Source: Rapana venosa (Eukaryota > Mollusca > Gastropoda > Neogastropoda > Muricidae). Taken from it: DNA of 64,000 nucleotides. Numbering within the stretch: position 1 is the stretch's first letter; each line of letters opens with the position of its first letter. The stretch lies in contig CM054141.1 in NCBI GenBank assembly GCA_028751875.1, positions 42,443,541 through 42,507,540 on the forward strand. Direction: 5' to 3'. A program made the position numbers and the translations under genes. The notes under the pieces are model-generated. The model did no database searches. It had not been told where the DNA came from and saw only the letters and a list, made by a program, of their open reading frames with translations. Positions 1 to 11,603 of this stretch are shown here, in pieces.

Positions 1-815
1 GGCTACCTACAAAGTCGTCCGCGTATAGACAAAATTAGGTAGCTAGGCCTATTTATTCTATTTTTATATCATGGGCCTACATAAAAATATGCTGAAAGTA
101 AGTTAGGTGTTCGAGAGATACCCAGGATTTCATTACATTAGGCCTAATATATTTTGTTGCTGTTCACATTCATTACGAAAACGATGGCGTTTTGTAGTTT
201 CAGCGCATTTGTCACCTATTTCACCATTATATGACTTTTTTATGGGTTTCCACAACGTTAATATTGGAACAGCTAATGAACCGTTCTGATGACAGCATCT
301 CTACTGCAATGACCAGTAGAAAAACAGCATTGTATTTAAGATATCAGGCTTTTTTATCTAACTTTTTTTTTTTAAATTAGGTCTCATGTCCATTGCGGTT
401 ACAGCTTCAATCACTTGGCTTATTATAGGGGATTGTATTGTTGTCCTCCGGTTCCCTTTCAGCGATGTGAGATTTGACAGAGTGCCGGCAACACTGACAT
501 CTTTACTGACCTGGTTTGTTTTGTTAGCACTGCTGTCATTAGCCAACTTCCAGTGACAGCACATAGGGAGTTTTACAGCCAGTCAGGTATTTGTATCCCA
601 CTGCCGGCAACAAAGTAAGACTTTGAAAAACAGATTTTTTTTTTTTTTACAGCATTTTCATTGTCTTCAGTTTTATTCTCTTTATAATGGTCTTTTCTGG
701 CCAGGCGTTTATTTACTGGAGTGTGGAGGCCAGTGGTTTAAAAACAAGTTAGAGTGAGGGGTTGATCAATGTAGCAATTAAAGACGTCTTTATTATTATT
801 ATTGTTGTTCTTGTT
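1..815. other. Upstream non-coding DNA with no recognised gene
   Basis: This AT-rich stretch contains only short reading frames without recognisable domains. It could contain the promoter or a 5' non-coding exon of SEC61G, but no donor site or initiation signal could be assigned. Homopolymer T runs occur near 363 and 631, and an ATT-rich stretch near 790 precedes the SINE tail. Confidence 0.4.
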
Positions 816-1020
816 CTTTTATTTCTAGGATAATGAAATAAGCACTTATGTGCTTTTTTTTAACATCTAGTCCCCGTCTGTATTTAGTTTTGTAAATTTT
901 GTCATCCGTTCCCACCGTCACACAACGGCCTTATCTTCCGAAAGGTGGAACAGGTGGGTTTTTTTAATGTGTACACAAGATGTTCTGCGTGTGTTCGCAC
1001 TTCATAATATGCTGATTTCC
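815..1020 (-). repeat. SINE family 1 copy (tail and body)
   Basis: The + strand shows the reverse complement of the family tail: a TTTTATTTC-like start, GGATAATG, the palindromic AAGCACTTATGTGCTT, then the body with 'tcccaccgtcacacaacggcc' similarity to the copies at 16391, 21400 and 32425. The tRNA-like head is missing, so this is a 5'-truncated insertion. Confidence 0.7.
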
Positions 1021-1207
1021 AGATGGCTTGTCATTGGCTGGTACTCCTATTCTTGGAGAGGTCAAAGTGGCACATGCTACTTTCGTTTTCCCGTTAAACT
1101 CTTCTATCAATTACTTTATGTATACGTTCAATATTTTGCTTGAGAAGAGAAACAGAAGAGAATAAGGTATGTTTATAAAATGGCTGGAATCCAATGCTGA
1201 TACCATG

Positions 1208-1210
<3 letters not shown>

Positions 1211-1246
<36 letters not shown>
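1211..1246. repeat. (CA)n microsatellite
   Basis: About 18 uninterrupted CA units lie roughly 70 bp upstream of the SEC61G start codon, within its likely 5' UTR or upstream intron. Length polymorphism is expected. Confidence 0.9.
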
Positions 1247-1247
<1 letters not shown>

Positions 1248-1313
1248 CCCCAAATAGAGAGACGCATCTGGATTCTCACAGCTTGTGAACCACCAAGTAA
1301 GCCTACCGACACC

Positions 1314-1520
1314 ATGGATCAGGTGATGCAGTTTGTGGACCCAGCTCGTCAGTTTGCCCAAGACTCCATTCGCCCGGTGAAGGAGTGCACTAAGCCAGAC
1401 AGAAAAGAGTTTCAGAAGATTGCGGTAGCGACAGCTGTTGGGCTCGCCATCACGGGTTTTATCGGCTTCTTCGTCAAGTTGATTCACATCCCCATCAACA
1501 ACATCATTGTGGGATCCTAA
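1314..1520 (+). CDS. SEC61G: Protein transport protein Sec61 subunit gamma
   Basis: SEC61G is the small tail-anchored subunit of the Sec61 protein-conducting channel in the ER membrane; it clamps the two halves of Sec61 alpha. The ORF is 68 codons plus TAA, the usual family length. The protein starts [14 protein letters not shown], carries the conserved [15 protein letters not shown] amphipathic segment at about residues 23-37, then one hydrophobic span at about residues 36-62, and ends [11 protein letters not shown] as in animal orthologues. The start sits in a strong Kozak context (gacaccATGG). The coding region has no intron here. An AG at 1280-1281 could be the acceptor of a 5' UTR intron, but this is not proven. 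A processed retrocopy is possible, yet no poly(A) tract follows the stop and the frame is intact, so a functional gene is favoured. Confidence 0.95.
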   Translation: MDQVMQFVDPARQFAQDSIRPVKECTKPDRKEFQKIAVATAVGLAITGFIGFFVKLIHIPINNIIVGS

Positions 1521-1534
1521 AGAGTGTCTCAGAT

Positions 1535-1546
1535 GCGTGTGGGAGT

Positions 1547-1577
<31 letters not shown>

Positions 1578-1583
1578 GGGGGG
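1535..1583. repeat. (GT)n followed by poly-G run
   Basis: A GT repeat passes into an uninterrupted run of more than 20 G just downstream of the SEC61G stop codon, within its likely 3' UTR. The G run could form quadruplex structures in DNA or RNA, and its length is prone to sequencing error. Confidence 0.85.
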
Positions 1584-1856
1584 TTTTGGTTAGGTTTTTT
1601 GTTTTCTTAAATAAGTTAAAATGGGAGGAGGTGTGGAGGTTGTGTTTTGGGAAAGTGTGGAATTTGAGCAATGTCAAAAAATGTGACGTGGCTTTCTCCC
1701 ATTAGCGAAAATTGTAAGGATTTTTTAAATGTCAGTTTGTGTATGGCTTGGTCAGTGAGGTTCCCTTCCCGGCACACCCCTCCACCCCATGTCCCTTCCT
1801 CCCTCCCATTTACCCACTAGTCCAGTCCTCAACGGTTTATCTGTTCCTAACAGTAA

Positions 1857-1894
1857 CACACAGAGACACAGACAGACAGACAGACACACACACA

Positions 1895-1925
<31 letters not shown>

Positions 1926-1927
1926 GG
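1857..1927. repeat. Compound (GACA)n-(CA)n-(CG)n microsatellite
   Basis: Degenerate CAGA units pass into about 14 CA units and then about 8 CG units, abutting a SINE family 1 tail at 1927. The alternating purine-pyrimidine tract is Z-DNA prone. Confidence 0.85.
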
Positions 1928-2010
1928 ACTGAAAGTAAAAAAGCACATAAGTGCTTGATCCATTATCCTCGAAATAATAGAATAAATAATAGAATAAAAC
2001 AAGAATAAAG
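1927..2010 (+). repeat. SINE family 1 tail fragment
   Basis: The fragment begins 'gactgaaagtaaaaaagcac', contains the tail hairpin AAGCACATAAGTGCTT and ends with several AATAAA-containing units. Those AATAAA motifs (from 1981) are the first poly(A)-signal-like sequences downstream of SEC61G, so the element may supply its poly(A) site. Confidence 0.7.
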
Positions 2011-2036
2011 AAATAGCTTAGGAGAGTGTAGGAGGC

Positions 2037-2325
2037 ACCGTGGTCGAGTGGTTTAGGCGGTCAACTCGTGATCCAGAGGTCGCGGGTTCGATCCCCGCTC
2101 GGCTCGGTGTTGTGTCCTTGGGAAAGACACTTTACTCCTATTTTCCTCACTCCACCCAGGTGTACAAGTGGGTACCAGCTCTGCTGGGGAAGTATCTGGC
2201 GACAGACTAGCGTCCTGTCACAGGGGTGGTGAAAAATCATCAGTTCGCTTAACGCTACAGAAACCGGGATAAGCTCCGGCTCTATGGGCCTTCTGGCTCG
2301 AAAGAACATACTTTACTTTACTTTA
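2037..2325 (+). repeat. tRNA-derived SINE with (CTTTA)n tail
   Basis: The head has a polymerase III A box (TGGTCGAGTGG, about 2041) and B box (GGTTCGATCCC, about 2085), spaced as in a tRNA, with a perfect GCGGG/CCCGC T-stem. The acceptor and anticodon stems do not pair well, so it is not an intact tRNA gene. A body of about 200 bp follows, including 'cttgggaaagacactttac', and the 3' end carries CTTTA repeats. This structure is typical of tRNA-headed SINEs mobilised by a LINE. It is unrelated in sequence to the three SINE families described elsewhere in the window. Confidence 0.85.
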
Positions 2326-2481
2326 GGAGAGTGTGACTGGTTTGCAAGACCCAAATGAACGAGAAGGTTTGCATGAAATACATTGTGTTGGAGAACAAAA
2401 TTAATCTACCTCAAAAAGAAAAAAACCCAACAAACCCCAAAACATGTAGGCCGTACATATTGTCCTTTAAAATGGATAGAA

Positions 2482-2483
<2 letters not shown>

Positions 2484-2545
<62 letters not shown>

Positions 2546-2619
2546 CTCTCCTTTTATTGTTGATAGTGTTGATGAATTGAAAAACTGTATGCAATATCAT
2601 ATGGATTCAAAATGTACTG

Positions 2620-2660
<41 letters not shown>

Positions 2661-2710
2661 TCTCTCTCTCGGGCCTATACAATTAATTCTTGAGTTCTTG
2701 AGTTCTCTCT

Positions 2711-2781
<71 letters not shown>

Positions 2782-2876
2782 CTCTTCTCTCTCTCTCTCT
2801 CTCCTCTCCTTTTTATTGTTGATAGTGTTGATGAATTGAAAACTGTATGCAATATCATATGGATTTAAAATGTACT

Positions 2877-2928
<52 letters not shown>

Positions 2929-2990
2929 CTCTCCCCGTCCCCTTCCCCCCCCTCTCTCTCTCTCTCACTCTCGTCCTCTCCTTTTATTGT
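2484..2990. repeat. Composite (CT)n array with duplicated 80-bp spacer
   Basis: Long CT tracts (about 2484-2542, 2620-2690, 2703-2810 and 2877-2925) are separated by a nearly identical spacer of about 80 bp at 2543-2622 and 2801-2879, with the start of a third spacer copy near 2970. The spacer starts 'cctctccttttattgtt' and ends 'aaaatgtactgct'. The microsatellite and its flank were therefore duplicated together. Confidence 0.85.
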
Positions 2991-3227
2991 TTGCTTATAG
3001 ATTTAATTGTCGTGTTTACAATTAGTATCCTGTTGAATGCTTTATTCAGATTTAATATTTCAGTTTTATTGGGTAAGTTGACTGTATTTGATATTTAGTG
3101 ATTGTTTTATTTTGATATCTTGTTTTGAGCATAGCAATTATGTATAGCTAATTCCAAAGTGCAGATGTCCTTTTTATGACTATACATGATATTCATAAAG
3201 ATTTTATTTTGGCATTGATGCATGGTG

Positions 3228-3246
3228 TGTGCCGGTGTGTGTGTGT

Positions 3247-3295
<49 letters not shown>

Positions 3296-3352
3296 TGTGT
3301 GTGTATGTGTGTGTGTGTACGTGTACGTACATGTACGTGTACGTGTGCATGG
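3228..3352. repeat. (GT)n microsatellite with GCGC and GTAC interruptions
   Basis: Mostly GT units are interrupted by GCGCGT and a short run of ACGTGTACGTAC-like alternating purine-pyrimidine sequence. Apparent Val/Cys and Thr/His reading frames across it are repeat artefacts. Confidence 0.85.
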
Positions 3353-3765
3353 GGATGAAAATTGCTTATACATATTTGTTTTGTGTAGTTTTCTATTGCT
3401 CTTGCTTCCCATGAAAGCACAAAGAATTTTTGACGTTTCTTTCTGTTAGCCAAAATGATACTATTTTCGTGGTTTGTTATCCTTTATATTATAGACGTTT
3501 TGCTTTGTTTGCTTCTGTTTCGGTTTGGGTGTGGGTTTTCTTGGAGGGGGGATTATTCAGTTGTCCCCTCTCCCCTTGTTGTTGTTGCCGCTTTTGTTTT
3601 GCTCTTGGTTTCTTTGCTATTTTCTCCGTTGTTTCTGTGTTTTCTGTTTTGCTCTCCTCTGTGATTTTTGTGGGGATTTTTGTGTAGATATTTTTTCCGT
3701 ATACTGTGTGAGTGTATTGCTATGGGCTTTATTTTATTTTATTATCATTATTATATATCCCTAAG

Positions 3766-3853
3766 GGGGGGGGGGGGGGGGGGGGGGGGGGCTGGATGTA
3801 AAAAAGCACACGGTTGCTCATTCATTATCCTCGAAATAAAAGAATTTGTCATT

Positions 3854-3917
<64 letters not shown>

Positions 3918-3950
3918 GCACGCACGCGCGCGCGCGCGCGCACACACACA

Positions 3951-4000
<50 letters not shown>

Positions 4001-4089
4001 CAATTGGAATATACAATGGAAGATAAAACACAAAAATAATGTTATCTAGTTCTATTCAATATCATTCCAGTTTGGGGCAATGAAACATA

Positions 4090-4180
<91 letters not shown>

Positions 4181-4242
4181 AATGACAAATTCTTTTATTT
4201 CGAGGATAATGAATAAGCACTCATGTGCTTTTTTACATCCAG
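3766..4242. repeat. Poly-G, then inverted SINE-tail/microsatellite pair
   Basis: A poly-G run (3766-3790) abuts a SINE family 1 tail (3792-3858) followed by (CT)n, (CA)n, (CG)n and (CA)n to about 3998. An inverted counterpart follows: (GA)n at about 4094-4175, then the reverse complement of the same SINE tail to 4242. Both arms share the extra segment TTTGTCATTGTCAT next to the CT/GA tract, so they are copies of one locus in opposite orientation. Confidence 0.8.
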
Positions 4243-4319
4243 TCCCCGCCCGTAGGGATACATCTTAATAATAACCCAATACTTATACTCTCACGCAGTA
4301 GAAACAAAGGGAAATAACC

Positions 4320-4545
4320 CTTTTCAAAACACCCCCCAAAAAACAACAACAAACAAACAAATAAAAGAAAAACCCAAAACACCACCTTCCTCACCCCCAA
4401 CCCCCCAAACCAAAACAAATAACAGACAAAAGAAAAAGACAAAACAAATCAACAAAAAGAAGAAAAAAAAGATAAAAAAGAAAAACAAACAAACAACAAC
4501 AACAAGAATAACAATAAAACCAAGAAAAATAACAACAACCAAACT
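4320..4545. repeat. A/C-only low-complexity tract
   Basis: About 220 bp are composed almost entirely of A and C on the + strand (runs such as AACAACAACAAACAAAC) and contain almost no G. The long - strand reading frame rich in Phe, Val and Leu across it is a composition artefact. Confidence 0.7.
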
Positions 4546-4733
4546 TAATAAGTCATAAAAATAAACATCTACACATTGTCAAATGGTACACATACTTGTT
4601 ACATATAACAATAAGATATTGAAATAGGGCATTCATTAAAACTCAAGTACAGCTGACAAGCCCAATAAAGTATTGAAAATATAAAGTATGAATCCTTCAT
4701 CAGGATACACTATAAGCAAAAACGATAAAAGAT

Positions 4734-4764
4734 GATAGAGAGAGAGACACAGAGAGTGTGTGTG

Positions 4765-4808
<44 letters not shown>

Positions 4809-4846
4809 AAGTGTGTGTGTGTGCGCGCGCGCGCGCGCGCGCGTGT
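4734..4846. repeat. (GA)n-(GT)n-(GC)n compound microsatellite
   Basis: GA units, then GTGTGT, then GCGCGC and GTGTG follow one another. No coding potential is seen. Confidence 0.85.
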
Positions 4847-5204
4847 GTTGAGTGCACATGAGCACAATAGGGGCTTACGGCAGCATCGTTTATTCGGAAG
4901 TTCAAAATTGTCATTCTGACCTCATTATACACAACCACACCCACTAAACCCCAGCGTGGTTTGATTTTTTTTGTTTAAAAAAAAAGTGTTATCTGGAATG
5001 CAGTTTTGCGTGTCCCTATTGAACAATTGGCTATTGAGACATTAATTTAAGAAGGGAGAAATTGTTTCTCTCTTTTCATTTGCTGTAATAATCTTATAAA
5101 TAATAATGCTCTATCTGATTTAAGTAGTAGTCTACGGTTGTGGGCGATAGGTTAACCGTTAATCAATGGATGAGGTCAGACTTTTTGCTCGTAGTTTTAT
5201 ATCG

Positions 5205-5323
5205 TTTCCGGTGCGCATGCGCTTAAAAAATTACAATGGAGGTAACTTCCGATTGTTGAATTTTCTGCCCTGTATTTTTAACGATTCTTCATGCGGTTGT
5301 GGTTAAAATGTGAAAAAGCATAA
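5205..5323 (+). promoter_or_regulatory. Likely core promoter / 5' leader of the GRAF gene
   Basis: A perfect palindromic NRF-1-type site, TGCGCATGCGC (5212-5222), lies about 100 bp upstream of the GRAF start codon in sequence richer in CpG than its surroundings. A small upstream reading frame follows at 5236-5259 (ATG to TGA, seven codons). An in-frame TAA (5321-5323) directly precedes the GRAF ATG, fixing the protein start. No TATA box is seen. Promoter assignment is inference from motif and position. Confidence 0.5.
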
Positions 5324-5477
5324 ATGGGGCTTCAACCTTTGGAGTTTGCAGACTGTCTGACAGACAGTCCGCTTTTCCGGACAAAACTGACCGAACATGA
5401 ACGTGAATTGGAGCATACCAGCAAGGCAATCAAAACACTGATTCAACATGGAAAGCAGGTGTACGAAGCAGCTAAAC
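5324..5477 (+). CDS. ARHGAP26: GRAF exon 1 (BAR N-terminus)
   Basis: The exon begins [19 protein letters not shown], matching the family start MGLPALEFSDC, and continues with the first BAR helix. An in-frame stop abuts the ATG. The donor is C|GTAAGT, phase 1. Residues 1-51. Confidence 0.93.
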
Positions 5478-6042
5478 GTAAGTGAAAAAATAATTGGATT
5501 TCCGCTCTAATTAGGAGCCTCAATGCATATTTGCATAACCGAAAGACAGAAAGTTACACACGTGGTGATTAGTCACTTTGTAATGAAGAAGCAAGCGACG
5601 TTTTTGCGCAGGAAATGCCGAAACTCGGTCTACTTCTAGTTTCAGTTTTCATTTTATAGGCCTAATAATGCACCCAGGGGCAGTGTAAGCAATGATTGAT
5701 GAAGAGTACTAGTATGGAGAGAAAAAGTAAATCTTTCTACTCATGAGTGATTAAAGCATAGTGCTTAATAAATGCATGGAATGTGTATCAGTTTCAGGAC
5801 AATTCAAGCAGCATCATGAGCATTAGACTGTAGTTCACAGTTATTGGTAGTGCATCACATCAAATGATCTAAATTCATCTAGATTTATAACCAGAAGCGC
5901 TTCTGCCAGTACCAGCATACTTATTTCATTCTGAAGTGTTTGTGGGGTTAAAGATTTTTGAGTTGATTTTATAATATGAACTCAAGACTCATACTAAGTT
6001 CTAATTAATTATTGGTGTACTATTTTAAACACTGATGCCACC

Positions 6043-6087
<45 letters not shown>

Positions 6088-6120
6088 TGTGTGTGTGTGT
6101 ATGTTGTGTGTGTGTGTGGT

Positions 6121-6155
<35 letters not shown>

Positions 6156-8444
6156 TATTAGCCTATTTCAGTATTTGTAAAATTATAGCATGAGCATGGA
6201 CTGATGGAGTCAGCAATTTTTGTTCTTTTTATGCACTCCTGGCAATTAATGCAGGGGCCTGCATAAAGTATGAACAATTTATAGCCTGAAAACAAGACAC
6301 CAAAACTCACTATGAGTATGACTATCTCGGTAATTTTGTTTGGTAGCTGGAATCAACACATTTTTCAAAACAAAGTAGAGAAAAAATTCTTCTTCTTCCT
6401 TTTTTGTCATGATTCTCCCAGGGGAGATTTGACATTGATGAGCCTTCTCCATTACTCTCTGTTTTGAGCTTCCTCCTTATTTATGCCCCTTTCTCTAAGA
6501 TCATCTGCAATACAGGCAGCCCAGGTCTTGCTAGGTCTTCCCTTTGGTCTCTTTCCATCCACTACAAAGTTCATTGCTCTTTTTATGATGTGGTGGTTTG
6601 CTTTCCTTTGAACGTGCCCAAACCAGCGCAGTCTATTGGTACTGGCTACAGACTTAAGATCATCAACTTTGCACATTTTGCGCAGGAAATGCCGAAACTC
6701 GTTTGACTTCTAGTTTCAGTTTTCATTTTATAGGCCTAATAATGCACCAGGGGCAGTATAAGCAATGATTGATGAAGAGTACTAGTTCTAGATGAATTTA
6801 GATCATTTGATGTGATGCACTACTAATAAGTGTGAACTACAGTCTTACATGCTGCTTGAATTGTCCTTCCCTCACCCATCTAATGATCTAGAGAAAAGTA
6901 GAGAAAAAATTGATGATGAATAAAATAATAGCTGTGAGTAAATGTAATGATGATGAAATGACTGCTGCTAGTGGTATTAGTAGTACTAGTATAGTACTAC
7001 TACTGACTGAGTACTGCTGAATATGATGATGATCATGATGATGATAAAAAGAAATTAACTTATTTTTCAAGTATGTTTGCTAGTAATAGTATTAGTTGTA
7101 ATGTTTGAGTAGTGACTGTGCCTTGTTCATTATGATTGTGCACACAAACACACACACGATGCACACAAATATGTATACATGTAATATGTATACTTAACTC
7201 AGTAACTGTAACAACACACAATACTTGCTGCATGCACATGTACACATGTGCACATTACAGTTACACACACACACACGCACACGCACAAACACACACACAC
7301 AAGTTTAAGATATGCAAAGGTATTTCTTGTGGGTTTTTTTTGTATTGGGAAGTGTTTGTTTTAAAAAAAAAAAATTTAATTATAATCTGGAGATGATGAA
7401 TTTAGCAAAATAGCTGGCATGCATCCATGGCACAGCACAGTTTTAATTTGCCTTAAAAATTATATACAATAACTAAATTGTACACTGTTAACTAGTTCTA
7501 GTGGGTTTTTTTTCAGGATGTCATTGATACTTGGTGGAAATAGAAATTTTGTATTATTATGAGCTGTTTGAACTTGAACTGAATACATACACTGATACAG
7601 TTCATAAGAGTTTTGAAATTGAAGAGGAGGACATCTCTAACACAGGGCCTTCATGGTTGGCAGGACTATAGGACATGAAAATTGAAATGAATTACACTGA
7701 TAAAGAAACAGCATGATTAGGTAAACTGTTTTTAATACACTAATACAGCCTACATGGTTCCATTCTAGGTTTCATTTCAAATTCAAACAAAGGTAATATT
7801 TGTGGGCAACAGCCAGTACATCATACTGTGAATGATACATTTATTTATTTTAATAATTAAAAGGCAAAAATTTTTAAAATAGAAATCATAGAGTAAGAAA
7901 ACAATCTCTATTAAAAAGTATTATAAGCATTAAGAAAACAATCTTTATTTTGAACAATAAGGGGATAAGGGGAAAACTCCCATTGCATACACTTTGCCTT
8001 CACGGTAAAATTTAATATTTATGCAGCCTCTTTCTTAGAGGCCACATCGTCCCTGTTCATACTCTACTGCTGTAGCCCAGAAGTTGTACAGAGTTGTCGC
8101 AGATAAAATATCTCCACTCCTGTTACAATTAGTTTACTGTTATGAAGCCAGTGATAACTCAGTTGAATCTAGAAAATATCATTAATCATAAAAAGAATCA
8201 CTGGCACTATAAAAAAAAGACAACCAGAAGGCAGAAATTATCTAGGTCATGACCTATTACACTAACAGTACTTAGTTTTTTCTCTTCAAAGAAAAAAGGC
8301 TAGAAAGAATGCAGAATAAGACCACCTTATCACAACATCACTATGAGCTTCTAAAGAATATTTAGGATGACTCAGGAGTGATTGAGATATTAGAAAGAGT
8401 AAGCACCATGTACATATAATGATACATGTAGTGATGATGTACAC

Positions 8445-8503
<59 letters not shown>

Positions 8504-11500
8504 CAGATTAATACAACTTTCTTTGAATGTCTTGCAGAGCTTTCAAGGGCACAAAAGGCATTTGCAAATGACCTCAAGGAATTCAATTTTGAATGCATTG
8601 ACCAGCAGACCGATTATGAAAAAACAATTGGTAAGTCAGCAAACGTCTAATTAATGATTTTTATATATTCATAGTAAGCTCTTTAGACTTTACTGAAAGT
8701 GTATTGTAGATCCCAAGTTTGGTGCAGTGAGGATAGCCTTTGTTGTAGATCATCAGTTTCAAGGTTATGGGTTTCATCATTGTCAGTACACCCATTTTAT
8801 ATTTGTGGGCAACAGCCAGTACACTGAGTACAGATCTAGAAAAAAATGTTTGATTTGTTCTGTGTGCTAAATGGGAAGACTGGAACAGTGGAAGTGGTGT
8901 TATTTAATTAATTAATTAATTAATTAATTAATTTTTATGATTTATGGATGCAGATTCTCTGACCAACACTGCAAGTGTCTATGGCCCTGGCTGATGCTAA
9001 ACTTATACATATGTTGTTGTTGTGCATTCCCCAGCTTTACACCCTGGGGGTCACCCAGAACATGCACTCTGACTCACTTATCCCACGTGGGAATCTCTGT
9101 GAGATAGGAAACTATCAGAATGTTCAAACACCATGAGTGCCAAGTCCACCGTTGACCAACAATAAAAAGACTTGAACTTAGAACAGGCATAACAACTGGA
9201 ACTCTAGTGGAAGAAATGGGAAATTAAATGGATGAAATTGAAAAAAATAATTAAAAAAAAAAGGATGAGGGAAGAGGATAAGAATACAGTATGATTTGAG
9301 GGCGTCTTCAAATGCTGGTGGTGGGATCCTGAAGGGAGAGGTATAGGACAGATAAGAATGTGGCAAAAATGAAAGAATCTGGAACATTTTATTAGTTAAT
9401 TGTATGGTGTGTGGTCTTCGCACAGACATAAATATATAAAAGAGATTAAGAACTAAAGAAGCAAGCTTAGTTTTATCATTTTCTTTTGTTTATGCTGGTC
9501 ATTAGATCTAGATAGTGTACTAATAACATTGATATTAGGCTGGAGTAAGTGTTTTGGGTGTTTTTTGTTTTGTTTGGGTTTTTAAAAATTCTAATTGAAC
9601 ATTTGAAAACACACACACGCAGTGTTCTTAAGTCTCACAGAGCAAAATCACATGGCATGGCAGAGTGCCGTTTCAGTAGTTGGGTCACCAAGATGTCTTC
9701 TCCTACATTAGATCCTCTGCAAAGTTCCCCAAACCAGCTTTCTTTTTAGTTTTTATTATCTGGTCTTTATTGCAGAATCTGTGATAACATTTTGTTACAT
9801 GTTCACAGTTAGCGTTAAGTTTTCCTAAATTTTCTTAATTAAATTGGAAGAAATTTGATTTGCTGCATTTAATATTTATTTGTTTATTTTAAAAAAAATT
9901 ACAGTTTTTACATTAAAGGAATGAAGCCTTTGAAAAGTTTTAATTTTCAGCTTTTTGTTTAGCACATATTGATTAACAGAAAAAAAAGTATGATGTATTA
10001 CAAGTACATGTATGTGCTATAGCCTGAAGATGACGGTGACTTGGTTTTTGTTGTTGATTTTTTTGGGGTCAAAATCTGGAACATGTTTGTGTGAACCCCT
10101 CTCATGATGTCTGCTTTCTACAGGTACATCTTTGGCAGATTTCAGCCGATACATCAATGTTATTGAGGAACAGAGAGAACGCATGGTGAGATTATCTTCA
10201 TTAACAAGAAAAAATTGCTATGACAAGTCATCGTAAGGTCTTCCAAGTCTTGTCATGTGAAACAGTTCTTTTATCATGCAACCTGACATTTCAGACCATC
10301 AAAGTTTCTACTGTATGTGAATCTTTGTTTTTCTCAGTCGTTTGCCTTGTAAGGAGATCCAGGTGGAGACGGTTGTGTGGGAAAGAAATGGGTTAAATAA
10401 CATAAAGTTCTGAGGGATTTACATTTTTAGATTTGCAATAATCAGTGTAATGAGATTATTCATTCACATGGAATCTTTTGTATTAAGTTCAAACAGTGTG
10501 ACATGTGTATGACATCATCATCATCATCAACCATTACACCCAGTGGTGTGTAGGGCAGCAACAGAGCGCTTCCACTCCTGCCTATTCTGGGCTAACCTAG
10601 TCACTGATCCCCAAGAGTGCTGCATGGCCTTAATCTCACTTTCTACAGTCCTCCTGCACGTTGCCTTTGGTCTTCTTTTCTTTCTCCTTCCTTCTGGGGT
10701 CCAGTGCAATGCTGTTCTTGTGATTGACTGTGGGTCTCTTCGGAGGATGTGCCCAATCCACTTCCACCGTCGTCTGGTGATGATGGTTCCCATGTCTTCC
10801 TGCCTGCATCTCCATAGTAGGTCTTCATTGGAGATCTTCTCTGGCCAAAAGATCCAGAGAATTCTTTGGAGGCATGGCTCACTTTTATTTTTAGCTTTGT
10901 TTAGGTTGGAAAACCCCCCCAACAAAAGCTTTTCTTGGGCAGAGATTAAAAACAATTGATGTGGTGTTGCTCTACAATGTGGAATGGGAAGTGCAGATAA
11001 AATGTAAGAATGATTACTCAGATTTTTCTTTCAGTTGACTGGTAAATCTGTATTCTGAAAACATTAATTTTTTGAAGTTAAAAACAGATTAAGAAACACT
11101 ATCGGTAAAATTTACATTGGCCTGATAAGGCAAATTTTATACCCAAAGTACATGTAGATTGGCTTTTCTTTGGGCACCACACACAGTTTAAAATCAGTCC
11201 AGGATAGCAGAGTAGGTCATTGATTTTGATTGACTTTCAACCCAATGTGCTATTTGCAAAATAAGACTTTGTAAGGTTGTTTTTTTTCCATAACAGTATG
11301 CATTATTGTATTTGGATTGACCCTAACTAGGCCATTGTTTCATTGTTTGACACTTCATCAATCAAGCCGTTTCATTCGTTGTTTCTCTTCCTTGTTAATC
11401 TTGTTGTTTATAAGCAGAAATGATCATAGTTTAGTGCATTTGTACTTTTGTTCTTTTAAAAAAATTTGCTTGTTCTTTAAATAAAAGTACTATGTATGTT

Positions 11501-11532
11501 TGTGGAGTCCTGAGTGGAGCTATCATGTGTGT

Positions 11533-11565
<33 letters not shown>

Positions 11566-11570
11566 AGTGA

Positions 11571-11603
<33 letters not shown>

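Noticed and set aside
2037..2110. A functional tRNA gene
   Set aside because: A and B boxes and the T-stem are good, but the acceptor and anticodon stems do not pair and a SINE body follows directly.
2355..2858. Leu/Ser and Arg/Glu repeat reading frames
   Set aside because: They are translations of CT/GA microsatellites, and the same composition appears in several frames and on both strands.
6452..6676. Independent host gene encoding a basic 74-residue protein
   Set aside because: The same sequence recurs at 31360-31605, has the WFGHVQR signature of LINE reverse-transcriptase tails and lies inside a TSD-bounded insertion.
10527..10955. Host gene on the - strand of intron 3
   Set aside because: Its sequence ([21 protein letters not shown]) is a LINE tail with a GAT microsatellite end.
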